Below, one piece after another: positions 1 through 6,001 of a stretch of DNA of 9,762 nucleotides (positions are counted from its first letter, which is position 1; every line of letters starts with the position of its first letter). The stretch covers positions 1 to 9,762 of the forward strand of contig SPCN01000068.1 in NCBI GenBank assembly GCA_004525465.1, given 5' to 3'. The DNA comes from Chrysiogenales bacterium. Its GTDB lineage: Bacteria; Acidobacteriota; Aminicenantia; UBA2199. Made by a program: the position numbers and the translations under genes. A model generated the notes under the pieces. It did not search any database. It was not told the origin of the DNA and saw only the letters and a list, made by a program, of their open reading frames with translations.

Positions 1-863
1 CCGCGGCGCCGCCCCAGCTCTCCAGCCGATCCGGCCTCCATGAACATGTCGTAGTCATCGAAGTGGCTCGTCCACCACTTGATCTCCGACTCGCGGTCCG
101 CCTCTTGGTTGAAGATATACGGCATGTTCTGCTGGCGGAACGCGCCGTTGTGGAACCAGTCGTCGCCCATCCAGCCGTCGACCATGGGGTTCATCGGCAC
201 CGACACCTTGAGCGCCGGGTGCGGATTGAACAGCGCCATGAGCGGCAGGAAGCCGTCATAGGAGATGCCGAGGATGCCGACCTTGCCGTTGCTCTCCGGC
301 AGGTTCCTCACGAGCCAGTCGATGGTGTCGTAGGTGTCGGTCGAATGGTCGACCGGCGTGGGGTTCTGCGGCCCTTGCAGCGGCCGGTTCATCACATAGT
401 CGCCCTCGGAGCCGTGTTTGCCGCGCACGTCCTGGACCACGCGGATATAGCCGCCCTCGATGATGACGTCGGTTACATTGTCGTAGCCCTGCAGGATCGG
501 GCCCAGGTGGGAGCTTTCAGCGTGGCTGGTCAATGCGCTGGCATCGTAGGGGGTACGTGTGAGCAGGATGGGAGCGTTCTTGGCTCCCTTTGGCACGATA
601 ATGACCGTGTGCAGCTTTACCTTGTCCCGCATGGGGATCATGACGTCGCGCTTGACGTAGTCGAAGCTCTCGCTGACCTCAGAGAATTTCCCCGGGGTCT
701 CGCTCGGCAGCCCAGGGTAGCCGGCGGGCTTCTTCCTGCTTTGGGCAACCAGCGGCCCGATAAACAGGAGAGAACCGATGATCGCCGTCAGCATCACCAG
801 CGTGCGAATGAAATCAGGACGGATAACAGACGATTGTTCGACTTGAGTTCGCTTACTCATCAT
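1..863 (-). CDS. Alpha-amino acid ester hydrolase-like serine hydrolase (CocE/NonD, S15 fold), N-terminal part
   Basis: The first 287 residues are visible; the gene runs off the left edge, so the cap and C-terminal jelly-roll domains are missing. Members of this family hydrolyse or transfer acyl groups of alpha-amino acid esters, including beta-lactam side chains, usually in the periplasm. The start at 863 is chosen because GGAGG lies 6 bases upstream. A hydrophobic run at about residues 20-40 ending in VAQS looks like a signal peptide. RTPYD (104-108) fits the oxyanion-hole tyrosine region, and GISYDG (199-204) carries the nucleophile Ser201. PMVDGWMGDDWFHNGAF (226-242) is a signature I associate with alpha-amino acid ester hydrolases. 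The catalytic Asp and His would lie outside the window. The region is clearly GC-richer than the rest. The family assignment is strong; the substrate is inferred and could be another ester or amide. Confidence 0.88.
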   Translation of the reverse strand, partial: MMSKRTQVEQSSVIRPDFIRTLVMLTAIIGSLLFIGPLVAQSRKKPAGYPGLPSETPGKFSEVSESFDYVKRDVMIPMRDKVKLHTVIIVPKGAKNAPILLTRTPYDASALTSHAESSHLGPILQGYDNVTDVIIEGGYIRVVQDVRGKHGSEGDYVMNRPLQGPQNPTPVDHSTDTYDTIDWLVRNLPESNGKVGILGISYDGFLPLMALFNPHPALKVSVPMNPMVDGWMGDDWFHNGAFRQQNMPYIFNQEADRESEIKWWTSHFDDYDMFMEAGSAGELGRRR

Positions 864-1004
864 CTTATACCTCCAGGCCCACGGCGACTGCCAAGCAACA
901 CACATAAACAGAACAGGCATGATACGTCCGCCTCAGGTTCTGTTGGATGTTGATCATCCTGTGGGCATCGGATAGCTGAAAATATCAAAATTTCCTCTGG
1001 TCAC

Positions 1005-1032
1005 ATTATATTCAAATCCAAATTTTATTCAA
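1005..1032 (-). promoter_or_regulatory. Candidate sigma70 promoter for the ester hydrolase gene
   Basis: Read on the minus strand there is a -35-like TTGAAT (1032-1027), a 16-base spacer and a perfect -10 TATAAT (1010-1005). This would start transcription near 998 and leave a leader of about 135 bases before the hydrolase start at 863. The surroundings are AT-rich, so a chance match is possible. Confidence 0.4.
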
Positions 1033-1076
1033 AAAAAGCGGACTTCTTATCCTACTCCCTCGCATAGTCCTTCCGC
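1031..1076 (-). terminator. Possible rho-independent terminator at the left end of the island
   Basis: On the minus strand GGACT (1070-1066) can pair with AGTCC (1044-1040), and a flanking GC pair may extend the stem across a bulge. The hairpin is followed directly by seven T residues (1037-1031). The loop of about 21 bases is long and the stem short, so this is a weak candidate. It is placed to stop transcripts leaving the island before the ester hydrolase promoter. Confidence 0.25.
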
Positions 1077-1166
1077 ATTGTCGCGAAGGTAAGATGAACT
1101 GTGCAAAGCCCCGCTTTTTTATTGCAGGCTTCCACCCAGGTCATGAAAACCGGTGAAAGGAACACT

Positions 1167-1270
1167 GAGGCCAGGTCTTACATTATGACAATCAATGCTT
1201 GATGGGGAATTTTATTATAAGAATAAGTCATGAAGACAAAAGAAAAAGTGATAATGAAAGACCTGACCCC
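1167..1270 (+). repeat. 104-bp miniature inverted-repeat element, copy 1
   Basis: This element matches copy 2 at 8371-8474 with no gaps (constant offset 7204) and in the same orientation. Similarity extends 8 bases to the left (GGAACACT) and 3 to the right; over 1159-1273 I count 19 mismatches in 115, about 83% identity. The ends form an imperfect inverted repeat of about 23 bp (19 of 23 match): the left end begins GAGGCCAGGTCTT, and the right end reversed begins GGGGTCAGGTCTT. Inside the left arm ATCAATGCTTGAT (1191-1203) is a small perfect hairpin. It encodes nothing obvious. Size and palindromic ends suggest a MITE or REP-type element mobilised in trans, possibly by an IS200-like/RAYT transposase; the transposase family is inference. 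Confidence 0.75.
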
Positions 1271-1344
1271 ATTTCCGCCCTGAATTTGGTGTGAACTTGG
1301 AGGCCAGGGAGAAATTTCTGGCTTTCCATTTTTCGTTATCCAGA

Positions 1345-1905
1345 TTAGCCCTCTTCATTCTGGCCCATCGCTGCAAGAACCTTTGCTCGGTAGCCGCAAT
1401 CCTCAAGAGCAGTGTAGTGGATTGTGAAGAGCACGTCGGAGAGCGTGTCATAATCAAAATGGTTCTTATCTTTGGGCATCTCCAGCCGCCAAGTTGTATC
1501 AACGCCGCAGCCTTCGAACGGGGTGTATCTTAGGTTTTCGAAACCCAGAATAAGGGGGGCCGTCGTTTTACCCACAGCCCTTAGAACAACCGATTCAGGA
1601 GGACGATTAATCTTTGTGGCTAAATCAAAGGGTGCCCCCATCATTACGCGCGAGATTCCATTATTAGAGAGCGTCGCTTGGATGGCCTTGTTGAGAGGGA
1701 ACTTCGCTTGAACGGTTATGCTCACATCCCGGATCAGGCGCATATAGTGGCCTGGGAAATCTCGGTCGAACCAGGACATGAGAGTACCGAAATTGAGTAC
1801 GCCCGTCTTGAGGAACTGTAGGAACTCGATCGGCATGACTGAGGTGAGCGAAATTGTCTTTTCGATCTCCTTCTTGCGTGTATCTGCAGCGTCTTTGCTT
1901 TTCAA
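1345..1905 (-). pseudogene. Isolated TcB-binding C-terminal domain of a Tc toxin A subunit (5'-truncated remnant)
   Basis: The 186-codon open frame matches the extreme C-terminus of TcA (TcdA-like) insecticidal toxin subunits, the domain that docks the TcB-TcC cocoon onto the TcA pentamer. Recognisable blocks are FDRDFPGHYMR (46-56), TPFEGCGVDTTWRLEMP (128-144) and FDYDTLSDVLFTIHYTA (150-166), in the family order and near the natural end. The channel, receptor-binding and shell regions of a TcA (usually over 2000 residues) are absent. The frame begins at a TTG directly after an in-frame TAA (1908-1906), and no Shine-Dalgarno sequence is visible there or before the first ATG (codon 24). It is therefore probably a 3' remnant. 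The domain itself carries no frameshift or stop, so recent loss, or use as a small standalone docking protein, stays possible. No TcB or TcC gene lies in the window. Confidence 0.8.
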
Positions 1906-2028
1906 TTAATTTATTATAGGTGCTTCAGAATAAACAGTCAAAATCGTGCCTGGATCGATTCTGGGGCAGGACTGGCCGCCGGATGTCTTTTTATTATTAT
2001 CAGTATCGGGCAATTTGTCGAGCAAGGC
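1906..2028 (-). other. Open in-frame spacer between the membrane protein gene and the TcA remnant
   Basis: After the TAG stop of the membrane protein the same frame stays open for 40 codons to a TAA just before the TcA remnant. Its start encodes LLDKLPD, echoing VLAKLPN inside the upstream gene: GGGCAATTTG at 2008-2017 recurs at 2122-2131, and about 21 bases match with 2 differences. No start codon or ribosome binding site was found. Confidence 0.4.
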
Positions 2029-2913
2029 CTACCGGCCCTGTTTTACCACGTCCTCTTTAGTATACGATGGTGTTGAAGGCGGCTTCGGGAATAATGGCTC
2101 TACCTGCTTCTTGAATTCGTTGGGCAATTTGGCGAGCACGGCGTCCCTGAGCTGATTTCCCACGTCCTTCTGTACCTGGTTCTTAGTCTGGAACAGGACG
2201 TCAAACAACTCCCTCAACTTTGCTATCGCCTGCTTGCTGAAAAGACCCACCATGGCTCCGATGGCGGCGAGGCCATAAGAGTTTAACCCTACGTTGTTCA
2301 TTTGCGCGAGGTTTGGCAGTATCATCAGGAGGCCGCCCTTGACGACGAAGAAAAAGAGCAATCCGAGCATCAGGCCCATGAGCGGCCGGCCGACGTACCA
2401 CGCAACATACGAGGAATCAAAGTCCTTCTTCTCGCTGGCATGCTCTAGGAATCCGAGAATGGTATAAATGCTACTCCCAATCCCGGCTGCGAAAGTCATG
2501 AGCAGCGCCTGGCGCACTTCCATGGTGGGATCAACCCGGAGCACGGCTATCACGCCTGCGACAGAGAGGGCGGCAAATGCCAAAACTCCTATGCCAACTT
2601 CGAGTGTCGGAGGCGTAGGGAACTGCTTCGGCGGAGGCGCCTCCGGGGTCTTCGTATCGGGCGCTGTCGCCTTGCGCGAGAGACATCGCGAGCCCAAGTG
2701 AACAAGAACAAACACGATCAAGAGGACAAGCAGCCCCAACATGGCTTGTAACTTAATCGCGGCCCCAGCGAAGCCTGGTCCGGCGGCCCTCCATACCGGT
2801 GCCAAGACCTTTGCGGCGTACTCGAGCGCCATCCACACCGCCAAGCAATACCAACAAATACTGGCCAGCCAACCCATAACGCCAATCCTTCCACTGCCAT
2901 TTTTTTCTTTCAT
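2029..2913 (-). CDS. Multi-pass inner-membrane protein of unknown function
   Basis: The 294-residue product has about six hydrophobic segments: roughly residues 12-33, 57-75, 104-126, 136-156, 175-200 and 211-226. A proline-rich linker (85-102) lies between segments two and three. A charged cytoplasmic-type tail (about 227-294) opens with SKQAIAKLRELFDVLF, probably an amphipathic helix, and ends proline-rich. The start at 2913 is set by AAGGAGA at 2927-2921, 7 bases upstream. I do not recognise a named family. The pattern GRPLMG, two membrane helices, then SKQAxxKLxELF gives the impression of a conserved hypothetical family, but I cannot name it. Translation may be coupled to the 14-codon frame ending one base before its start. 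It lies between a metallopeptidase gene and the TcA remnant. A membrane anchor or sensor role is speculation. Confidence 0.85.
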   Translation of the reverse strand: MKEKNGSGRIGVMGWLASICWYCLAVWMALEYAAKVLAPVWRAAGPGFAGAAIKLQAMLGLLVLLIVFVLVHLGSRCLSRKATAPDTKTPEAPPPKQFPTPPTLEVGIGVLAFAALSVAGVIAVLRVDPTMEVRQALLMTFAAGIGSSIYTILGFLEHASEKKDFDSSYVAWYVGRPLMGLMLGLLFFFVVKGGLLMILPNLAQMNNVGLNSYGLAAIGAMVGLFSKQAIAKLRELFDVLFQTKNQVQKDVGNQLRDAVLAKLPNEFKKQVEPLFPKPPSTPSYTKEDVVKQGR

Positions 2914-2914
2914 T

Positions 2915-2959
2915 TCAATCTCTCCTTGATCTCAGCTTGACATAATTGTCTGAATTCAT
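2915..2959 (-). CDS. Candidate 14-residue leader peptide upstream of the membrane protein gene
   Basis: An ATG at 2959-2957 follows GGGGGAG (2969-2963, 3-base spacer; or GGGGG with a 5-base spacer). It opens a frame encoding MNSDNYVKLRSRRD that stops with TGA (2917-2915), one base before the ATG of the membrane protein. The Shine-Dalgarno sequence of that gene lies inside this frame, so translating the leader would expose or control it. Three of the last five sense codons are AGA or AGG arginine codons, often slow in enteric-type bacteria, which would suit a stalling or coupling device. The short length allows a chance occurrence. A -10-like TATAAT at 3003-2998 lies upstream, but no matching -35 was found. 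Confidence 0.35.
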   Translation of the reverse strand: MNSDNYVKLRSRRD

Positions 2960-3140
2960 ATTTCTCCCCCTTATTTATTTCAATTACTTAATATTTTATT
3001 ATACTTAAAGGTAGGCAAGTATTAGTTTTAATAACGTATCTATGAGATGGCTTGTGGTACCATTGATCGATCAGCCTTAATTGACTTTCCCGCTGTTCAT
3101 TAATTTAAGTGACTTTGCGAATGGCGCTTTAAATGAATCC

Positions 3141-3160
3141 CTTATTCGTTCTTATTCGTT
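3141..3160 (+). repeat. Two perfect tandem copies of a 10-mer
   Basis: CTTATTCGTT occurs twice in a row just beyond the 3' end of the HExxH gene. It may simply be slippage. Nothing else was recognised in the 3005-3189 spacer. Confidence 0.6.
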
Positions 3161-3189
3161 ATGCCGTCATCCCGAATCCTTTTAGTCGG

Positions 3190-4047
3190 TCAGGGTCCAT
3201 AATGACGAATCGCGGATACCTTCCCAGGCAAGCCGTTTTTATAATGAAATTCGTAACAACCCTGTGGAACAACTGTGCTTACCCCCTGACTTCCGATCCT
3301 TGGCAAGGTTACGCAAAAAACATTGTTGCTTGGGTATATTACCTTGCCCCAATCGTCAGACTTACTGCACGAACCACTATCGTAGATCTCTAATATCCAA
3401 CCTGGCTTTGCATATAATTTCAAACTTTTCATCTCATCGTTGTGAATCAACTTGATTTTTTTACCATGATCCACAGAATATAGGTATTTAGTGTGCTTCG
3501 TTCCGGTGAAATTTTTACCATGCCACCATTCGAGCTTCGCTGTTTCTACAAGACAAGCTGTAGGAACAGGATGGTTGTCTGTGAAATTATATGCTTCCAT
3601 CTCAAGATGATTATCCTCGTAATCTCCAGCCAAAAGGTAACCTTTTCCATACTCGCAGGCAAAATTTGTTTCGCTGCCAAAACGCACTACTTGATCAACA
3701 TGTACGAGTTCATGCATTAGCACCTTTATTTGCTCTTCCCTTTTCTGTACATCATGCCCCTTGAAGTAAATCATATTACCGAAAGTCATCGCAACAATAC
3801 TATTGCTTGCTGTAAACCAATTCGGAGGAAGTGAACAATCGATCTTAAAGCGAACTTGTGTGAGATCCGCATGATTGTATAATGGTTGCAAGCAATTTAT
3901 TATTCGTGAGTTTAATCTGTGTGTTATTTTACCGCTCCACGGAACAAGCCAACCATTTCTAGCGGCAGCACTTTTTTTTGCCGCAAAATAGACTAATTTA
4001 CCACCTTCACATCCTCCCTTTTCTTTTAAGAAATCAATTACACTCAT
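3190..4047 (-). CDS. DUF4157-like HExxH zinc metallopeptidase with a beta-rich C-terminal domain
   Basis: The 285-residue product carries HELVH (112-116) followed by Gln119, with ASNSIVAMTFGNMIYF (80-95) upstream, the layout of DUF4157-type metallopeptidase domains. LEMEAY (148-153) probably supplies the third zinc ligand (Glu149 or Glu151). Residues about 195-285 look like a separate beta-rich domain; GWILEIYDSG and PGKVSAIRHYG are faintly reminiscent of a beta/gamma-crystallin Greek-key repeat, a low-confidence guess. There is no signal peptide. The start at 4047 is chosen over an upstream TTG at 4080 because AGGAGG (4060-4055) sits 7 bases before it. The gene is AT-richer than the MBL and peptidase genes upstream, suggesting separate acquisition. 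DUF4157 domains occur in toxins and in effectors of contractile injection systems; an effector role here is inference. Confidence 0.75.
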   Translation of the reverse strand: MSVIDFLKEKGGCEGGKLVYFAAKKSAAARNGWLVPWSGKITHRLNSRIINCLQPLYNHADLTQVRFKIDCSLPPNWFTASNSIVAMTFGNMIYFKGHDVQKREEQIKVLMHELVHVDQVVRFGSETNFACEYGKGYLLAGDYEDNHLEMEAYNFTDNHPVPTACLVETAKLEWWHGKNFTGTKHTKYLYSVDHGKKIKLIHNDEMKSLKLYAKPGWILEIYDSGSCSKSDDWGKVIYPSNNVFCVTLPRIGSQGVSTVVPQGCYEFHYKNGLPGKVSAIRHYGP

Positions 4048-4079
4048 TTTAGATCCTCCTATTATAATAAAAAATAACA

Positions 4080-4102
4080 ATTATGCTAACAAATAGCATA
4101 AT
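4080..4102. promoter_or_regulatory. Perfect 9-bp inverted repeat upstream of the HExxH gene
   Basis: ATTATGCTA (4080-4088) and TAGCATAAT (4094-4102) are perfect inverted arms with a 5-base loop, centred about 44 bases upstream of the HExxH start. It overlaps the -10 of a candidate promoter, which fits an operator. On the minus strand it is followed by a T-rich run, so an AT-rich terminator is the alternative. Confidence 0.4.
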
Positions 4103-4124
4103 GTTATTTTATTAGCTTTTTCAA
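4095..4124 (-). promoter_or_regulatory. Candidate promoter for the HExxH metallopeptidase
   Basis: On the minus strand TTGAAA (4124-4119) is separated by 18 bases from TATGCT (4100-4095). The inverted repeat at 4080-4102 covers the -10 box. The region is AT-rich and the -10 imperfect, so support is modest. Confidence 0.3.
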
Positions 4125-4390
4125 GAGTGCTAGGTTTTTTATAAGCTGCGTTCATCTTTTCGATGGTTTCGCTTTTTCTGAATATCAATCGGACCTTCCC
4201 TTGAAGTTATAGTAATTCGCATGCCAAGAAAATCAGAAAGTAAGAACCTTTGCTGGTGAGGGTTTAGAAAATTGAATGGTTAATTGCTTAGGCCCGAGCG
4301 TCACTTATTCATGATGCGGTTTTTTAGATTGGGGTGAAGGTCCTTTATTTTGAGGGTATCCGTCTTTTCAAGAGTTTCACTTTTTTGTGA
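4117..4390. repeat. Degenerate short repeats at and beyond the 3' end of the Fis-domain fragment
   Basis: The stretch near 4362-4390, which encodes KSETLEK in the Fis fragment, is echoed at about 4153-4180, where the minus strand would read KSETIEK (about 79% identity over 28 bases by hand). It is echoed partly again near 4117-4131 (exact 11-base match ACTCTTGAAAA). The sequence is A-rich, so part of this may be low complexity. It could reflect duplication and decay of the fragment's tail. Confidence 0.3.
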
Positions 4391-4555
4391 CCCCAGGTAC
4401 GGCTGGCTGAAATGCAGGGGATTGATGGCATGTTTTTTAAGAAGATTCCAGAGCGCTGTCCGGCTTTTGCCCGCCCTCTGGGCCGCGCTGGCCACGTTGC
4501 CCAGGCTCTCTTTCATGAGGTTGCGCAGGTACTTGATTTCAAAATGATCGGCCAC
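4301..4555 (-). pseudogene. Fis-type helix-turn-helix fragment of an NtrC-family (sigma54-dependent) regulator
   Basis: Residues 5-49 match the C-terminal DNA-binding domain of NtrC-like response regulators: FEIKYLRNLM, then GNVASAAQRAGKSRTALW and LLKKHAINPLHF. The receiver and AAA+ domains are absent. The remaining 35 residues are lysine-rich and unrecognised. The first start-like codon is a GTG at 4555 whose only upstream purine run touches it directly, so ribosome binding is poor. The frame is actually open back to the TGA that ends the MBL-fold gene at 4613, with 19 codons between that stop and the GTG and in the same frame. This looks like the 3' end of a regulator gene joined behind the MBL gene by recombination. 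A small standalone Fis-like DNA-binding protein is the alternative. Confidence 0.72.
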
Positions 4556-4612
4556 TTCCTTTTTGGGCTTGTTCAGGATGCAAATCCGGTAACCTTTCCT
4601 GCCCTTTGCGAA

Positions 4613-6001
4613 TCAAGATATCTTAACTGTCACGCAGTCTCCCTCATGCAGGTCGGTCCTCATGGGCTGTGGCTTTCCTGCTGGTACGAAGTACGAGCCG
4701 AACTCGGCGACAAGATCGGGGTAGCTTGCGGCTTCGTCATACTGAGTCTCTGGTTTTCGCAACCGCCTTCCCAATTCCATCATGAGCTCCTTTCGAGGCA
4801 GGTTCCGCTTGAAGTCTGCGCTTTGTGCCCGCTCGGTCGATACAACCACACGACAATCCGATCCGGACGGTGGAATCAGGCTGTCCAAAATCTTGTTCAC
4901 CGGATCCTTGGCGTTATCTGCCGACCAGGGGGTCGCGTTGTGGCTCCCGTGATGCCCAACTTTCAGGAAGTCTAACGGGCGACCCAGCAAATTTTTGTGT
5001 TTTTCCCACATGGCGTTCCAGCTGCCGTTGATTGCGCCCGTGACGAAGATGTTTTTTCGCCCGGTCTTGCACTGGGCGTCTCCAACGAACAGCAGCCGCC
5101 GCTTGCGCCATTCCAAGAGGAGGACAGCACTCGTGTTGTTCGCCAATTCGCCATGTCCTTTGATTACAAAGGCCAAGGCTTGGTAGATCAGTCGCTGGCG
5201 TAACCTCTGAAAATCTCCCGCGTCGATGTTGGTGGGGCGATTCGTCGGATCCTGAAAGTTCACAGCCAAGTCCACGGTCGTTTTGATATTCTTTCCTTTC
5301 TGGGCTCCTACCTGGCATTGGAATTGCTCGAAGGCCGCGAATGCTTCTCCAAGCTTGCCCAGATAGGTCCCGTCGATATCATAGGCCGGCGCCAAGACAT
5401 GAATGCGGGTCTCTGACTCGGAGAAGATCTTTGGTGCTTTGACGTTGCTCATGCTGTCGTCCACGTAAACCGGTTTCTTTGCCGGCGACCGGCCCGGAAG
5501 AGTCTTGGACAACATGGTCAATGCTTTGACATTGGATTCGCTATCGCTTTTCCCCTTGGAACTCAAAAGGTCGTTGGCCAGCGCATCGAAAGCCGATCCA
5601 AGTGAAATCGCCGATAAGCTGCTGACGGTTCGATCGGCGAACTCCAGTAGCCGGAAAGTCTTTCCCGCCTGGGGATGATCGCGATTCATACCTGCGCTCA
5701 GCCAGATTTGCCCGATGTGAATGTTTTGGAACCAGTTCGAGACAGTACTCAATCCGAAACCCGAAAGATGGTCCTTGTGATTATGAGTAACCACCAACAA
5801 ATCCAGTCGGAATTTCCCATTACCATCTTTGGGTAGATAGTTTTTTTCCAGGTCTTTCAGGGCTTTCATAAGTCGTTCGCCTCGGGAAAACGTTCCACAG
5901 TCGATCAAAACATGGCGTAACTCATGCCCATCCGGCACCCGCATATAAATGCAATCCCCCAGCCCCACATTGTACACACGGATTAGAATTTGATTGTCCA
6001 T
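4613..6001 (-). CDS. ComEC/Rec2-like metallo-beta-lactamase-fold hydrolase (soluble)
   Basis: The 462-residue protein has the MBL-fold motifs in order. NVGLGDC (11-17) corresponds to the DVGQGD motif of ComEC. VLIDCG is at 31-36. The metal-binding THNHKDH (72-78) supplies His73, His75, Asp77 and His78. NNTSAVLLLEW is at 288-298, FVGDAQ (305-310) carries metal ligand Asp308, and KVGHHGSHNATP (347-358) contains the later histidines. There is no membrane segment, unlike full ComEC, and no signal peptide, so it is probably cytoplasmic. About 200 residues between the metal motifs are enlarged relative to a minimal MBL domain. The start is fixed by GGGGAG (6014-6009), 7 bases upstream. It overlaps the upstream gluzincin gene by 19 bases, implying one mRNA and coupled translation. 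The fold suggests phosphodiester or nuclease chemistry; the substrate is unknown. Confidence 0.88.
   Translation of the reverse strand: MDNQILIRVYNVGLGDCIYMRVPDGHELRHVLIDCGTFSRGERLMKALKDLEKNYLPKDGNGKFRLDLLVVTHNHKDHLSGFGLSTVSNWFQNIHIGQIWLSAGMNRDHPQAGKTFRLLEFADRTVSSLSAISLGSAFDALANDLLSSKGKSDSESNVKALTMLSKTLPGRSPAKKPVYVDDSMSNVKAPKIFSESETRIHVLAPAYDIDGTYLGKLGEAFAAFEQFQCQVGAQKGKNIKTTVDLAVNFQDPTNRPTNIDAGDFQRLRQRLIYQALAFVIKGHGELANNTSAVLLLEWRKRRLLFVGDAQCKTGRKNIFVTGAINGSWNAMWEKHKNLLGRPLDFLKVGHHGSHNATPWSADNAKDPVNKILDSLIPPSGSDCRVVVSTERAQSADFKRNLPRKELMMELGRRLRKPETQYDEAASYPDLVAEFGSYFVPAGKPQPMRTDLHEGDCVTVKIS

Larger units (their letters stand above)
864..1166. other. Intergenic region without a recognisable gene
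   Basis: Apart from the promoter and hairpin candidates listed separately I see no coding signal here. The half nearer the ester hydrolase could be its untranslated leader. No tRNA or recognisable riboswitch fold was seen by eye. Confidence 0.5.

Noticed and set aside
63..953. Long plus-strand open frame of 296 codons
   Set aside because: It lies opposite the ester hydrolase coding frame in GC-rich DNA, is rich in Arg, Val, His and Asp with no domain, and the minus strand gives a clear catalytic-motif protein.
1105..1120. Plus-strand hairpin AAAGC-CCC-GCTTT followed by T residues
   Set aside because: The 5-bp stem is too weak and no plus-strand gene precedes it, so a terminator call is not supported.
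1215..1502. Minus-strand frame of 95 codons overlapping the TcA remnant
   Set aside because: It is an out-of-frame reading of the TcA domain that continues into the repeat element, with no motif.
3180..3215. Resemblance of GGTCAGGGTCCATAATGAC to the ends of the 104-bp repeat
   Set aside because: It needs gaps, has no second arm, and partly encodes the end of the HExxH protein; probably chance.
4412..4975. Plus-strand open frame of 187 codons
   Set aside because: It spans the antisense of the MBL gene end and the Fis fragment, has no supporting motif, and no ribosome binding site was evident.
4914..5318. Minus-strand frame of 134 codons inside the MBL gene
   Set aside because: It is a shifted reading of the MBL coding sequence, whose own frame has all metal-binding motifs.
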